From contig NZ_JACIZD010000002.1 in NCBI RefSeq assembly GCF_014359565.1, positions 186,001-250,000 on the forward strand: DNA of 64,000 bases, in the 5' to 3' direction. Shown here piece after piece: positions 1-8,659 of the stretch. This DNA is from Immundisolibacter sp. (GTDB lineage Bacteria > Pseudomonadota > Gammaproteobacteria > Immundisolibacterales > Immundisolibacteraceae). Position numbers and translations under genes: made by a program. The notes beneath the pieces were generated by a model, which saw only the letters and a program-made list of their open reading frames with translations, was not told the origin of the DNA and did not search any database. The stretch's first letter is position 1, and each line of letters opens with the position of its first letter.

Positions 1-11
1 ATCGCATCCAT

Positions 12-35
12 CGCCCGGCATAGCCGGGCTCCTAC
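12..35. repeat. Palindromic repeat (CCCGGC..GCCGGG plus CTCCTAC)
   Basis: A short inverted repeat, CGCCCGGC-AT-AGCCGGGC followed by TCCTAC. The same element lies in the opposite orientation at 39136-39162 and 39194-39219. It overlaps the 3' end of the ornithine-cyclodeaminase-like gene, and the TAG stop codon of that gene (32-34) is part of the repeat. It is probably a REP-like extragenic element that can form an RNA hairpin. Confidence 0.7.
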
Positions 36-1069
36 ACGCGTTGCGTCATATCTGGACGGTCTGGGCTTTCTTGCCGGAGCCGGTCTTCGCCAGCCAGCAG
101 ATAGGCCGCCGTCAGGTTGTCGTACAGCGCGCAGCCGGTGCTGATGAACAGGCGCTGCTCGGCCACAACGGCAGACGCGGGCGGATCGGCCAGCAGCGCC
201 AGCAGGTCGGATGGCGGTGCATCGTCGATCAGCCCCCGCCGGCGCCAGGCCAGCAGGTCGCCGTAGTTCACGGCGTCGGCCGAATCAACCCACAGCCTCG
301 CCCGACCGGCCCAGGCATCGGTCAGTTCACGCTGCCCGGCGGCATCGGCGCCCAGGCTCACGACCACTGCGGGCGCCGCCGGCGGCGGTTCGCAAAACGG
401 CGCCTCGCTGGTGGTGGCCAGCAGCCAGGCATCGCAGCCCGCATCGGCCACCGGCACGGCGCGGCAGGGCAGGCCGTGCCGGACCAGGATTTCTGCGACA
501 TCACGTGCGCGGGCGTGGTCACGGTCGGCAATGTCGATGCGCTCGATTGTCCCCAAAGCTGCGCAGTACAGCGCCGTGTAGAAGCCCACCCGGCCGGCGC
601 CGATCACGGCAATGCGCCGTGCCCGCGGCGCCAGGCGAGCGAGCGCCAGCGCCGCCACCAGGCCGGTGCGGGCCGACGACAGCAGGCAGGCGTCGAAGCG
701 TTCGCGCACGAACTGTTCGGCAGCGTCCAGCACCAGTAGCTCGCCGACCGTGATCTGACCCGGCAATACGGTTTGGCGGCGGTTGGTGCCGATGATCTTG
801 ACCGTCTTGAGCGTGCCGCGCGGGCCGCGCAGCACGCAGGGCATGAGCCGGAAATCACCGCCGTCCGGGTCGTCCAGCACCTGCTTGGCCGGCATTTGCA
901 GCTGCGCCCTGCCGGACGTGAGGTCGGCCAGGTAGTCCGCGGCGAAGGCGAGATAGCCGGCCGGATCGGCGCACAGTCGGCGGTGCACGGTGGCCTCGTC
1001 CCAGTGCCGGCAGGGCACCGTCTGCGGCCACAGCGCAGCCGGCAGCGCTACGCCGCCGGCCGTCACCAT
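32..1069 (-). CDS. Ornithine cyclodeaminase / mu-crystallin family protein
   Basis: A 345-residue protein of the ornithine cyclodeaminase/mu-crystallin family, cytoplasmic NAD(P)-dependent enzymes acting on amino or imino acids. A Rossmann motif (IGAGRVGFYTA) lies near residue 155, after a substrate domain of about 130 residues, and the length fits the family. Family members include ornithine cyclodeaminase, alanine dehydrogenase and ketimine reductases, so the substrate cannot be assigned. It is the last gene of a three-gene minus-strand operon (methyltransferase, amidohydrolase, this gene), 6 bp after the amidohydrolase stop. The ATG has a GAGG Shine-Dalgarno a few bases upstream. The C-terminus MTQRV ends in a TAG contributed by a palindromic repeat. 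Confidence 0.8.
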   Translation of the reverse strand: MVTAGGVALPAALWPQTVPCRHWDEATVHRRLCADPAGYLAFAADYLADLTSGRAQLQMPAKQVLDDPDGGDFRLMPCVLRGPRGTLKTVKIIGTNRRQTVLPGQITVGELLVLDAAEQFVRERFDACLLSSARTGLVAALALARLAPRARRIAVIGAGRVGFYTALYCAALGTIERIDIADRDHARARDVAEILVRHGLPCRAVPVADAGCDAWLLATTSEAPFCEPPPAAPAVVVSLGADAAGQRELTDAWAGRARLWVDSADAVNYGDLLAWRRRGLIDDAPPSDLLALLADPPASAVVAEQRLFISTGCALYDNLTAAYLLAGEDRLRQESPDRPDMTQRV

Positions 1070-1075
1070 CGGACC

Positions 1076-2074
1076 TCAGGCATTCAGCTTCATCAGCCGG
1101 ATGGCGTTGCCGGACAGCATCTTTTGCTTCTCGGCCGGCGGCACCGCCAGCGCAGCGATGCTGAACAGTGTGTCGCGGGTGAAATCCTCGCCGCCGGTGC
1201 CGTCGAAGGGCGTGTCGGTGCCAAACAGTAGCCGGTCGGGGCCAAGGTAGCCATAGGCCGCGGCCAGGCCGCCGACGGCGCCCATCAGCGCCGTGTCGCC
1301 GTAGAACAGGCGGAAGTATTCGTTAGCCGGACGCGCCAGCTTGTCGGCCGCGGCGCGGATTTCGGGCATGGACGGCTTGCCGTAGATGGCGTCGATGCGC
1401 GCCTCGAAGGCCGGCGCCATGGCCCCGGCGTGGTGGGTGATGACCTTGATGTCCGGGTGGCGATCGAACAGGCCGTCGAACACCAGGCGCGTCATGGCGG
1501 CGGTGGTCTCGTAGGGCCAGCCGAAGACCTGCCAGATCCAGTATTTGGAATGGTCCTCGCCGCGATAGTCGGGCTGGCTGCCGCCGCGCGCCGGGTGCAG
1601 CCAGATCGGGTAGTCGTGCTCGGCCATCACGGCAAAAAAGTCGCGAAACTCCGACCGGTCGAGCGCCAGGCCGGCGGCCGAGGAATAGATCAGCACGCCT
1701 TTCATGCCCAGCTGCGTCAGGCAGCGCTCGGCCTCGCGCGCCATGTGGGCAGGATCGTTCATGGCCACCGTGCCGACCGGGATGAAACGACCCGGGTGCG
1801 TGGCGGCCATTTCGACGATTTCGTCGTTCGCCAGGCGCGCCAGATCGGCCGCCGTGGCCGGATCCGCAATGGCGATCTCGATCGGCGGTGAGGAGGCGGT
1901 GATGACCTGCGCGTCGATGCCGTGACGGTCCATCACCGCCAGTCGCGCCGGCAGATCGACCAGATGCGGCAGCGATTCGATCATGCCCGACAGGTAATCC
2001 GGGCCGGTCATCCTGGCCTTCATGGCGGCGTAGAAACGCGGCGGCATGACGTGCGTGAAGCAGTCGATCTTCAT
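1076..2074 (-). CDS. Amidohydrolase family 2 (ACMSD-like) protein
   Basis: A 332-residue TIM-barrel protein of the amidohydrolase 2 family, which includes aminocarboxymuconate-semialdehyde decarboxylase and related metal-dependent decarboxylases or hydrolases of ring-cleavage products. Visible motifs are the N-terminal DCFTHVMPP, HPARG near residue 160, HHAGAM near residue 215 and the C-terminal FGTDTPFD. The usual DxHxH metal motif reads D-C-F-T-H, so the first histidine is a phenylalanine. I believe DAFxH versions occur in a subgroup, but the metal site may differ from the second amidohydrolase at 7595-8587. Its ATG overlaps the stop of the upstream methyltransferase (ATGA), which suggests coupled translation. 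Substrate unknown. Confidence 0.82.
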   Translation of the reverse strand: MKIDCFTHVMPPRFYAAMKARMTGPDYLSGMIESLPHLVDLPARLAVMDRHGIDAQVITASSPPIEIAIADPATAADLARLANDEIVEMAATHPGRFIPVGTVAMNDPAHMAREAERCLTQLGMKGVLIYSSAAGLALDRSEFRDFFAVMAEHDYPIWLHPARGGSQPDYRGEDHSKYWIWQVFGWPYETTAAMTRLVFDGLFDRHPDIKVITHHAGAMAPAFEARIDAIYGKPSMPEIRAAADKLARPANEYFRLFYGDTALMGAVGGLAAAYGYLGPDRLLFGTDTPFDGTGGEDFTRDTLFSIAALAVPPAEKQKMLSGNAIRLMKLNA

Positions 2075-2703
2075 GGGGCATCCTCCTCATGGGGCTTGCG
2101 CCAGACCGTGGCCAGCCACGGCTGCAGGTGGCGCGGCTGGCCGGCTGGGCGGTAATAGTGTTCGATCTCGATAAAGCCGGCGGCCGTGACGTAGCGACGC
2201 CAGCCTTCCAGCGAATGGTAGGCGCCGTAGCGATCGCCCTGCCAGCCTTCCTGATCGTCACCGCGCGGATTGCTGACGAACAGCACCCCACCCGGCTTGA
2301 GTGTGCCAAAAAGCGCACGCAGCACCGCCGGCAAGTGGGCGCTTGGCACGTGAAACAGCGAGGCGTTGGCGAACACGCCGTCGAAATGCCCGCCCGGCAG
2401 CTCCAGCGCCAGGAAATCCTGGCGCCAGACCTCGCAGCCCGAGTGGGCGCGGGCCATCTCGCAGAACCGCGCCGAACCATCCAGGCCGACCGCCGTGTGG
2501 CCGAGCTCGCGAAAGGCGATCAGATCCCGCCCCGGCCCGCAGCCGAAATCGAGAATGCGCAGCGGCGCCGGCGCGGTGATGTGCCGCAGCAGCGCATCGC
2601 GGTTCTGGCTGACGTCATGATCGCGGGTGCCGTCCCAGAAGGACTGTGCCTGGCGATCGTAATGGCCGAGCGTGCGGCGGCTGGTCAGGGGCGGTGTTTC
2701 CAT
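2071..2703 (-). CDS. Class I SAM-dependent methyltransferase
   Basis: About 210 residues with a typical class I methyltransferase core: the SAM-binding motif ILDFGCGPGRDL near residue 50, the acidic VGLDGS loop, and LKPGGVLFVSNP near residue 140. The start is the ATG giving METPPL. A longer open frame runs upstream, but it is antisense to the hydroxylase gene at 2944 and does not look coding. It is the first gene of a minus-strand operon, overlaps the amidohydrolase start by 4 bp, and is divergent from the hydroxylase. The substrate is not evident; the context suggests modification of a catabolic intermediate or detoxification. Confidence 0.82.
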   Translation of the reverse strand: METPPLTSRRTLGHYDRQAQSFWDGTRDHDVSQNRDALLRHITAPAPLRILDFGCGPGRDLIAFRELGHTAVGLDGSARFCEMARAHSGCEVWRQDFLALELPGGHFDGVFANASLFHVPSAHLPAVLRALFGTLKPGGVLFVSNPRGDDQEGWQGDRYGAYHSLEGWRRYVTAAGFIEIEHYYRPAGQPRHLQPWLATVWRKPHEEDAP

Positions 2704-2943
2704 GGGCGGCAATGATGGCCGAATGTCGATGGGCAATGTAGCGTGCCGGTCCGGTGCCGATGGCCGGTTCGCTGTAACGCGCAACGGCTTGTGAATTTGG
2801 TGAACCCTGCGCCGTGCTACGCGCGCGCCAGGCGGGCCACAATCGCCGGTGCCGGCGTGCCCCGGCGCGGTTCGCGGCGGCGAATTCCGGATGGCACCCG
2901 CGTTGCTTTGAGGAAACGACCATAACGACAGGAGGAGCCGATC

Positions 2944-4479
2944 ATGACCAATCAAGTGCGCCCCTATACCGGCGCCGAGTATCTGGACAGCCTGCGCGAT
3001 GGGCGCGAGATCTGGATCTACGGTGAGCGCGTCAAGGATGTCACCGCGCATCCGGCGTTCCGCAACCCGGCGCGCATGCTGGCGCGCCAGTACGACGCCC
3101 TGCACGATCCGGCGCGGGCCATCGCCGTGCCGACCGACACCGGCAACGGTGGCTTCACGCATCCGTTCTTCAAGGCGTCCCGCACGCGCGAGGAACTCAT
3201 CGCCGCGCGCGATGCCATCGTCGCCTGGGCGCGCCTGACCTACGGCTGGATGGGGCGCTCGCCGGATTACAAGGCGAGCTTCATGGTCACGCTGGGCTTC
3301 AACCCGGATTACTACGCGCCCTACCAGGACAACGCCCGGCGCTGGTATGTGATGAACCAGGAGCGCTGCCCATTCCTGAACCATGCCATCGTCAACCCGC
3401 CGATCGACCGCCAGCGCCCCCCGGAGGAAGTCGCCGACGTCTACGTGCACTGCGAGCAGGAAACCGACGCCGGCATCATCGTCTCGGGCGCCAAGGTGGT
3501 GGCGACCGGCTCGGCGCTGACGCACTACAACTTCCTGGGCCAGTACGGGCCAACGCCGACCAACGACCCGCGCTACGCCATCTCCGGCATGGTCAAGATG
3601 GACGCGCCGGGGGTGAAGCTGATCTGCCGGCCGTCCTATGCCTACCAGGCGGAGGTGATGGGCAGTCCCTTCGACTACCCCCTGTCCAGTCGCCTGGACG
3701 AGAACGACGCCATCCTGGTGCTGGACAAGGTGCTGATCCCCTGGGAGGACCTGTTCATCTACGGCGACTGCGAGAAGGCGGCGCAGTTCCTGCCGGCGTC
3801 GGGCTGGGCCAACCGCTTTGCCTTTCACGGCTGCACGCGCCTGGCGGTGAAGTTCGACTTCATCACCGGGCTGCTGATGAAGGCGGTGGAGCTGACCGGA
3901 AGCCGCGACTACCGCGGCGTGCAGGTGGCCATCGGCGAGGCGCTGGCCTGGCGGCATCTGTTCTGGTCGCTGTCGGACGCCATGTGCGGCATGCCCGAGG
4001 ATGGCCCCAACGGCGCCATCCAGCCGAATGTGCAAGGCGCCCTGGCCTACCGGGTGATCGCCACCATGGCCTACCCGCGCCTGAAGGAACTGGTCGAGAA
4101 CGCCGTCGCCAGCGGGCTCATCTACCTCAACTCACACGCCGTCGACTTCAAGGTGCCGGAGCTGCGCGGCTACATCGACAAGTACATCCGCGGCTCCTAC
4201 GGCCACGACGCCGAGGACCGGGTCAAGACCATGCGCCTGCTGTGGGACGCCATCGGCACCGAGTTCGGCAGCCGCCATGAACTGTACGAGCGCAACTACG
4301 CCGGCAACCACGAGAACATCCGCCTGGAGAACCTGTGGATCGGCCAGGCGCGCGGACTGGACAAGGAACTGATGGCCTTCGCCGAGCGCTGCATGGGCGA
4401 GTACGACCTCGACGGCTGGACGGTGGGCGATCTCGTCAATCCGACCGACGTGAACCTGTTCATGGGCAAGCGGCCGTGA
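2944..4479 (+). CDS. 4-hydroxyphenylacetate 3-hydroxylase (HpaB) family oxygenase
   Basis: A 511-residue protein with the HpaB-family N-terminus ([20 protein letters not shown], then [12 protein letters not shown]) and the conserved [12 protein letters not shown] segment near residue 298. HpaB enzymes are the oxygenase half of two-component FADH2-dependent aromatic hydroxylases and need a separate flavin reductase, none of which lies nearby. The C-x3-C pattern expected of 4-hydroxybutyryl-CoA dehydratase, an alternative family member, is absent, so a hydroxylase is more likely. A strong AGGAGG lies before the ATG, and the gene is divergent from the methyltransferase operon. The following DUF1302/DUF1329 pair suggests a role in degrading a hydrophobic aromatic or cyclic compound. 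The exact phenol is unknown. Confidence 0.82.
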   Translation: MTNQVRPYTGAEYLDSLRDGREIWIYGERVKDVTAHPAFRNPARMLARQYDALHDPARAIAVPTDTGNGGFTHPFFKASRTREELIAARDAIVAWARLTYGWMGRSPDYKASFMVTLGFNPDYYAPYQDNARRWYVMNQERCPFLNHAIVNPPIDRQRPPEEVADVYVHCEQETDAGIIVSGAKVVATGSALTHYNFLGQYGPTPTNDPRYAISGMVKMDAPGVKLICRPSYAYQAEVMGSPFDYPLSSRLDENDAILVLDKVLIPWEDLFIYGDCEKAAQFLPASGWANRFAFHGCTRLAVKFDFITGLLMKAVELTGSRDYRGVQVAIGEALAWRHLFWSLSDAMCGMPEDGPNGAIQPNVQGALAYRVIATMAYPRLKELVENAVASGLIYLNSHAVDFKVPELRGYIDKYIRGSYGHDAEDRVKTMRLLWDAIGTEFGSRHELYERNYAGNHENIRLENLWIGQARGLDKELMAFAERCMGEYDLDGWTVGDLVNPTDVNLFMGKRP

Positions 4480-4543
4480 ACAGCGCGCCGCAGCCAATGT
4501 TGACCTGAGTCAGATTGACCCGCGGTCATTTGGCGTGCAATAA

Positions 4544-4557
4544 ACCGATCGATTGGT
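4544..4557. promoter_or_regulatory. Candidate operator palindrome before the DUF1302 gene
   Basis: ACCGATCGATTGGT is a 14-bp palindrome with one mismatched pair, 29 bp before the DUF1302 start, in the otherwise featureless 107-bp gap after the hydroxylase gene. Its size and position fit a TetR-type repressor site. No regulator is encoded next to it, and this is an inference from symmetry alone. Confidence 0.3.
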
Positions 4558-4586
4558 CACTTCCATCACCCTGGGGAGGGAAAACG

Positions 4587-6194
4587 ATGACTCAATGGAA
4601 GCCATGGATTCACCGCTTGGCCGGTGCGTCGGCAACGTTGCTTGCTGGCGGCGCCCCGGCGGTGCAATACGACATCGGCGACACACAAATCAACGTCGGC
4701 GGCTACCTGCGCCAGTACGTCTCGACCAACCTGAGCGACAACAAGGACCTGCGCGGCGACGACCAGTTCGATGTGTCGATGCTGCGCAGCGTGGTGCAGC
4801 TGAACGCCGACACGCAGGTCGGGCCGCTGTTTTTCAAGGCCATCGGCCGCATCGCACGCGAGCCGCTGACCCGCTACTCGGAGGACCTCGAAGACCAGCA
4901 CAACGCCCGCTTCGGCGGCGCGCCGTTCTTCGTGCCGCGGAAAACCGACTTCAACGATCAGTACAACGAGGATGAGTTGCGTGAGTTCTACGTCGCCTTC
5001 GACGCCGGCGATCGGTTCGGCTTCACGATCGGTCGCCAGCAGGTGGTGTGGGGCGAGTCGGACTTCTTCCAGGCCATGGACATCGTGCACGGTTACGACT
5101 TCCGCTGGCGCGCCTTCCTGGAGCCCGAGAACGAGGACACGCGCCGCCCGCTGGCCATGATCAACGGCCAGATCAAGGTACCGGAGTTCGACGGCACCCT
5201 GCAGGTGCTGCTGCGTCCGGGCGGCTGGGGCCGCGACCACGACATCGGTTCGCTGTACGACACCTTCGGCGGCCGCTGGGCACCACAAAAGGACCGCGGC
5301 ACCGACATCCCGGCCTTCCTGCGCTACAACTATCGGCACAGCGACGGCGACGTGCAGGACACCACCTGGGGCCTGCGCTGGTCGGGCCTGGCCGGGCCGG
5401 TGCAGTACACGCTGAACTATCTGCGCTGGTTCGGCACCGACCCGGTGATCGACTCGATCTGGAATCCCACCGCCAACATGGGCGATCTGAAAGGCGTGTG
5501 GGGCAGCCTGTACTTCCCCAAGCTGAGCACCTACGGCTTCACCGCCAGCGGCTACGTGGAGCCGGTGGACGCGGTGTTCAGCACCGAGATCGCCTACACC
5601 AAGGACAAGCCCTACAACATGCTCGGCTCGCCCGACAACTGCCCGTTCGGCGGAACGGGGTGCGGCGGAACTCTGGCCGGTCAACCGCTGCCAAGCCTGG
5701 GCGGCGTGACCGACCGCGACACCATCCGCGCCATGGTGCGCATGGACAAGCAGCTCAAGACCGAAGGCTGGCTGGGCACGGCGCGGCCGTCGTTGTTCTC
5801 GGTGCAGGTGTTCGACACTTGGCTGCTGGGTTATGACCCGCGCCACAACGGCGATCCGCTGGCCATCGTCGACGGCCCCGGGCATGCGGCGATCAAGAAG
5901 GAGCACTCGACGGTGGCCACGGCCATCCTGGCGATGAACTACCGCTACGACACCATCAACCCGACCCTGGCTGCCGGCTGGGATCCGTCCAACAACGGCG
6001 GCTTTTTCATCCCGAGCGTCGATCTGGTGTATGGCGAGCACTGGCGCATCCGTTTCGAAGCAGACCTGTTCTTCCACGACGGCGACAGCAAGTTCAACAG
6101 CGGCGACCCCTGGACGGCTTCGACCGACACCCACCTGTTCGGTTATTTCGCCAACAACAACCAGCTCCTGATGCGCGCCACGTATCAGTTCTGA
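4587..6194 (+). CDS. DUF1302 family outer-membrane protein
   Basis: A 535-residue protein of the DUF1302 family, beta-barrel-like envelope proteins often encoded beside DUF1329 proteins and RND transporters in steroid, terpene and PAH degradation clusters. A signal-peptide-like start (residues 1-25, ending GGAPAVQYD) is followed by many alternating aromatic/polar strands (INVGGYLRQYVS, FGFTIGRQQVVWGESDFF), and the chain ends in an aromatic residue (ATYQF), as outer-membrane barrels do. An in-frame start lies 72 bp upstream, but the ATG at 4587 has GGGGAGGG directly before it. It probably forms one transcript with the DUF1329 gene 27 bp downstream. Function is inferred: uptake or export of a hydrophobic substrate. 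Confidence 0.8.
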   Translation: MTQWKPWIHRLAGASATLLAGGAPAVQYDIGDTQINVGGYLRQYVSTNLSDNKDLRGDDQFDVSMLRSVVQLNADTQVGPLFFKAIGRIAREPLTRYSEDLEDQHNARFGGAPFFVPRKTDFNDQYNEDELREFYVAFDAGDRFGFTIGRQQVVWGESDFFQAMDIVHGYDFRWRAFLEPENEDTRRPLAMINGQIKVPEFDGTLQVLLRPGGWGRDHDIGSLYDTFGGRWAPQKDRGTDIPAFLRYNYRHSDGDVQDTTWGLRWSGLAGPVQYTLNYLRWFGTDPVIDSIWNPTANMGDLKGVWGSLYFPKLSTYGFTASGYVEPVDAVFSTEIAYTKDKPYNMLGSPDNCPFGGTGCGGTLAGQPLPSLGGVTDRDTIRAMVRMDKQLKTEGWLGTARPSLFSVQVFDTWLLGYDPRHNGDPLAIVDGPGHAAIKKEHSTVATAILAMNYRYDTINPTLAAGWDPSNNGGFFIPSVDLVYGEHWRIRFEADLFFHDGDSKFNSGDPWTASTDTHLFGYFANNNQLLMRATYQF

Positions 6195-6221
6195 GCACCG
6201 TATTCGCAAGGAAACAATCCA

Positions 6222-7496
6222 ATGTTCAAGCAAACCTTTTTTGCAGCGGCGCTGATCGGGGCAACCTCACTGGCATTTGCCGGCGAAATTGCGCCGGACA
6301 CCGTGCTCAATGCCGGCAATTACGAGAGCCTCAAAAACGAAACCCTGGGCGGGCGCAGCCTGGACAGCCTGCTCAGCGACACGCAGAAGTGGATGGTGCG
6401 CGAGAAAGGCCTGTCGATGCGCCTGCAGCCGCAATGGCAGGCTCCCGGCCTGCCAGCCGACCTGAAGGAAACCACCGACAAATACCGCGGCCAGACGCAG
6501 CTGGACGGCGCCAACAACCGCATCAGCAGCTATACGGCGGGTATTCCGTTCCCGGACATCGACGTCGCTGATCCGGATGCTGCCAAGAAGATCGTCTGGA
6601 ACAACTACCTGGCAAACCCGATCGGCTACACCTCGTCCTCCGACATGGGCTTTGCCCTGTTCAGCATGGATCGCGGCTTCGAGCGCAAGAACAATTGGTT
6701 CTACCGGCGTCTGTACATGTCCGGCCGATACGGCACCGTCGAAGCCACACTCGATGGCGGCAAGGAGCACTACCGGCAGATTCTTTACGCCTACTACCCG
6801 GAAGACATCCGTGGCCTGGGAACGGTGACTTACCGCTACATGGACGGCCGCCTGGACGACATCTTCGCCTACGTGAAATCGGTCCGTCGCATCCGCCGCC
6901 TATCCGGCGGCGCCTGGTTCGACCCGATCGGCGGCACCGATTTGCTGTCCGACGAACCGTGGATCCTGTCCGGGTATCCGGGCTGGTACAAAGACCAGAA
7001 GCTGACGGAAAAGCGCTGGCAACTGATGCCGGTGGGTGATCCAAAACACCCCGGCTGGGTCAAGGACGCCAGGACCAAGGCCGAGGAATACCCCTACATC
7101 GAAACAGAGCAGAAACCTTACGGCATGCCCAAATTGCAGTGGGCACCGCGCGAGGTGTACGTGATCGAAGTGGCGCCGCCCGCCGAGCACTACTACTCGC
7201 GCAAGACCTGGTACTGCGACGTCGAGTACCCGATCTTTCACATGGCCGACAACTACGACAAGGCCGGCAACTTGTGGAAGGTGCAGTTCCTGCCGCGGCT
7301 GTGGCAGGAACAGGACACGCCCGAGGGCAGCAAGACATTCGGCCCGATCCAGACCGACTACCTGATCAACTTCAAGGACAGCCACGTAACGGTCGTGAAC
7401 TTCGTCTTCGACAGCTGGAAGTTCAACGATCCCAAGGAGAAGCCGGCCGATTACGTGCCCAACATCCTGTCCGACATAGCCGCCGGCCGACGCTGA
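6222..7496 (+). CDS. DUF1329 family exported protein
   Basis: A 424-residue protein with a clear signal peptide (hydrophobic core AALIGATSLAFA, cleavage probably before GEI at residue 21), so periplasmic or outer-membrane attached. It matches DUF1329, whose members are large beta-rich envelope proteins resembling LolB/OutA-type lipid-binding folds, and which nearly always pair with DUF1302. Aromatic-rich strands such as WNNYLANPIGY and YYSRKTWYCDVEYPIFHMADNYD are visible. AAGGAA lies before the ATG. The gene ends about 25 bp before a strong terminator, so the hydroxylase-DUF1302-DUF1329 run closes here. Its role is probably handling a hydrophobic growth substrate; no RND pump gene is present in the window. 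Confidence 0.8.
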   Translation: MFKQTFFAAALIGATSLAFAGEIAPDTVLNAGNYESLKNETLGGRSLDSLLSDTQKWMVREKGLSMRLQPQWQAPGLPADLKETTDKYRGQTQLDGANNRISSYTAGIPFPDIDVADPDAAKKIVWNNYLANPIGYTSSSDMGFALFSMDRGFERKNNWFYRRLYMSGRYGTVEATLDGGKEHYRQILYAYYPEDIRGLGTVTYRYMDGRLDDIFAYVKSVRRIRRLSGGAWFDPIGGTDLLSDEPWILSGYPGWYKDQKLTEKRWQLMPVGDPKHPGWVKDARTKAEEYPYIETEQKPYGMPKLQWAPREVYVIEVAPPAEHYYSRKTWYCDVEYPIFHMADNYDKAGNLWKVQFLPRLWQEQDTPEGSKTFGPIQTDYLINFKDSHVTVVNFVFDSWKFNDPKEKPADYVPNILSDIAAGRR

Positions 7497-7522
7497 CCGG
7501 TCAGGTACACAGTGCCGAAAGA

Positions 7523-7548
7523 AGCCCCGGTCCGCCGGGGCTTTTTTT
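7523..7548 (+). terminator. Rho-independent terminator after the DUF1329 gene
   Basis: Perfect 8-bp stem AGCCCCGG / CCGGGGCT with a TCCG loop followed by seven T. It lies 26 bp after the DUF1329 stop, between convergent genes. Confidence 0.93.
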
Positions 7549-7594
7549 CGTCCCGCGTTCGGGCGCCCCGGACTGCGCCGGCGGTGGTCACCGG

Positions 7595-8587
7595 CTACAG
7601 CTTCAGATACCGCCCGGCATTGCCGCGCAGGATGGCGTCGCGCTGGGCGGCCGGCAGGTCCAGCCCGACGACACGCCGGCCGGGCGCCTTCTCGCGGATC
7701 AGGAACGGATAGTCGGAGCCGATCATCAGCTGCTCGGCGCCGTACAGATCGATCAGGTAACGCAGCGCCAGATCGTCGTAGACCAGCGTGTCGTAGTACA
7801 TGCGCCGGGCGTATTCCACCGGCGCTCGCGGCAGAAAGGCATTCTCGCCGCGGGTGGTTTCCCAGCCGGACTGCAGGCGCGGCAGCACCAGTCCGAAGCT
7901 GCCGCCGCCGTGGCTGAAACCGATGCGCAAACCCGGGAACTGCTCCAACAGGCCACCGGTGATCATGGACGCGACGGCGAACGCGTTCTCGTTCGGGAAG
8001 GCGATCAGCGCCTGCAGCAGCGGCGGCCCGATCACTCGATCCGCGCCGGCCGGGTGCAGGGCGTGCACGAACACGGCCAGGTCGTTCTCGACCGCGGCGG
8101 CAAAGAACGGCGCGTGATCCGGATGGCCGATCGGCTTGCCGTTGATGTTGCTGCCGACCTCCACGCCAACCAGACCGTAGTCGCGGCGCAGGGTTTGCAT
8201 CTGTTTGGCGGCCAGTTCCGGGTCCTGCAGCGGCACCATTCCAAGACCGGCGAAGTGCGCCGGGTCGGCCGCCACCATGGCGGCGATGGTGCCGTTCACG
8301 TGCCGCGCCATGGCCAGCGCATCGTCGGCATCGAACCAGTACGACAGCAGCTCCGGCATGGGCGAGAGCACCTGCATCTGCACGTCCTCGGCCAGCATCT
8401 GGTCCAGGCGGCGGGCCACGTCCCAGCTGTGGTCGCTGACGGTCCGAAACGGCTTGTCGCCGATCACCACGGTCTTGTGGCCGGGGTGATCGCAAGCCTG
8501 CATCTGCGGCCAGTGCTGCGCGCCGGCCCGCCCGGCATAGGCCGGAAAATCGGCTGGGACGATGTGGGTGTGTACGTCAATGGCCAT
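7595..8587 (-). CDS. Amidohydrolase family 2 (ACMSD-like) protein
   Basis: A 330-residue TIM-barrel enzyme of the amidohydrolase 2 family with an intact N-terminal metal motif (DVHTHIVP, the two His of HxH). Further family landmarks are FSHGGGS near residue 223, a candidate metal histidine, and IGSDYPF near residue 290, carrying the catalytic Asp. Relatives include aminocarboxymuconate-semialdehyde decarboxylase and 5-carboxyvanillate or gamma-resorcylate decarboxylases, so a role in aromatic ring-cleavage or decarboxylation is likely, with an unknown substrate. It stands alone on the minus strand between the DUF1329 terminator and metY. GGAGA precedes the start ATG. It is not a close copy of the 1076-2074 protein. 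Confidence 0.83.
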   Translation of the reverse strand: MAIDVHTHIVPADFPAYAGRAGAQHWPQMQACDHPGHKTVVIGDKPFRTVSDHSWDVARRLDQMLAEDVQMQVLSPMPELLSYWFDADDALAMARHVNGTIAAMVAADPAHFAGLGMVPLQDPELAAKQMQTLRRDYGLVGVEVGSNINGKPIGHPDHAPFFAAAVENDLAVFVHALHPAGADRVIGPPLLQALIAFPNENAFAVASMITGGLLEQFPGLRIGFSHGGGSFGLVLPRLQSGWETTRGENAFLPRAPVEYARRMYYDTLVYDDLALRYLIDLYGAEQLMIGSDYPFLIREKAPGRRVVGLDLPAAQRDAILRGNAGRYLKL

Positions 8588-8659
8588 GAGATCTCCGTCG
8601 GAAAAGACGTCCGGGGCGAGGATGGTACGCCGTCGATCCGGACCCTTCGGCGGTCAGCC

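Noticed and set aside
2071-4035. Methyltransferase extended to 654 residues
   Set aside because: The extra N-terminal 440 residues are antisense to the HpaB-type gene; the natural start is the ATG at 2703.
2944-4479. 4-hydroxybutyryl-CoA dehydratase instead of a hydroxylase
   Set aside because: The Cys pair and third Cys needed for its iron-sulfur cluster are not found at the expected positions.
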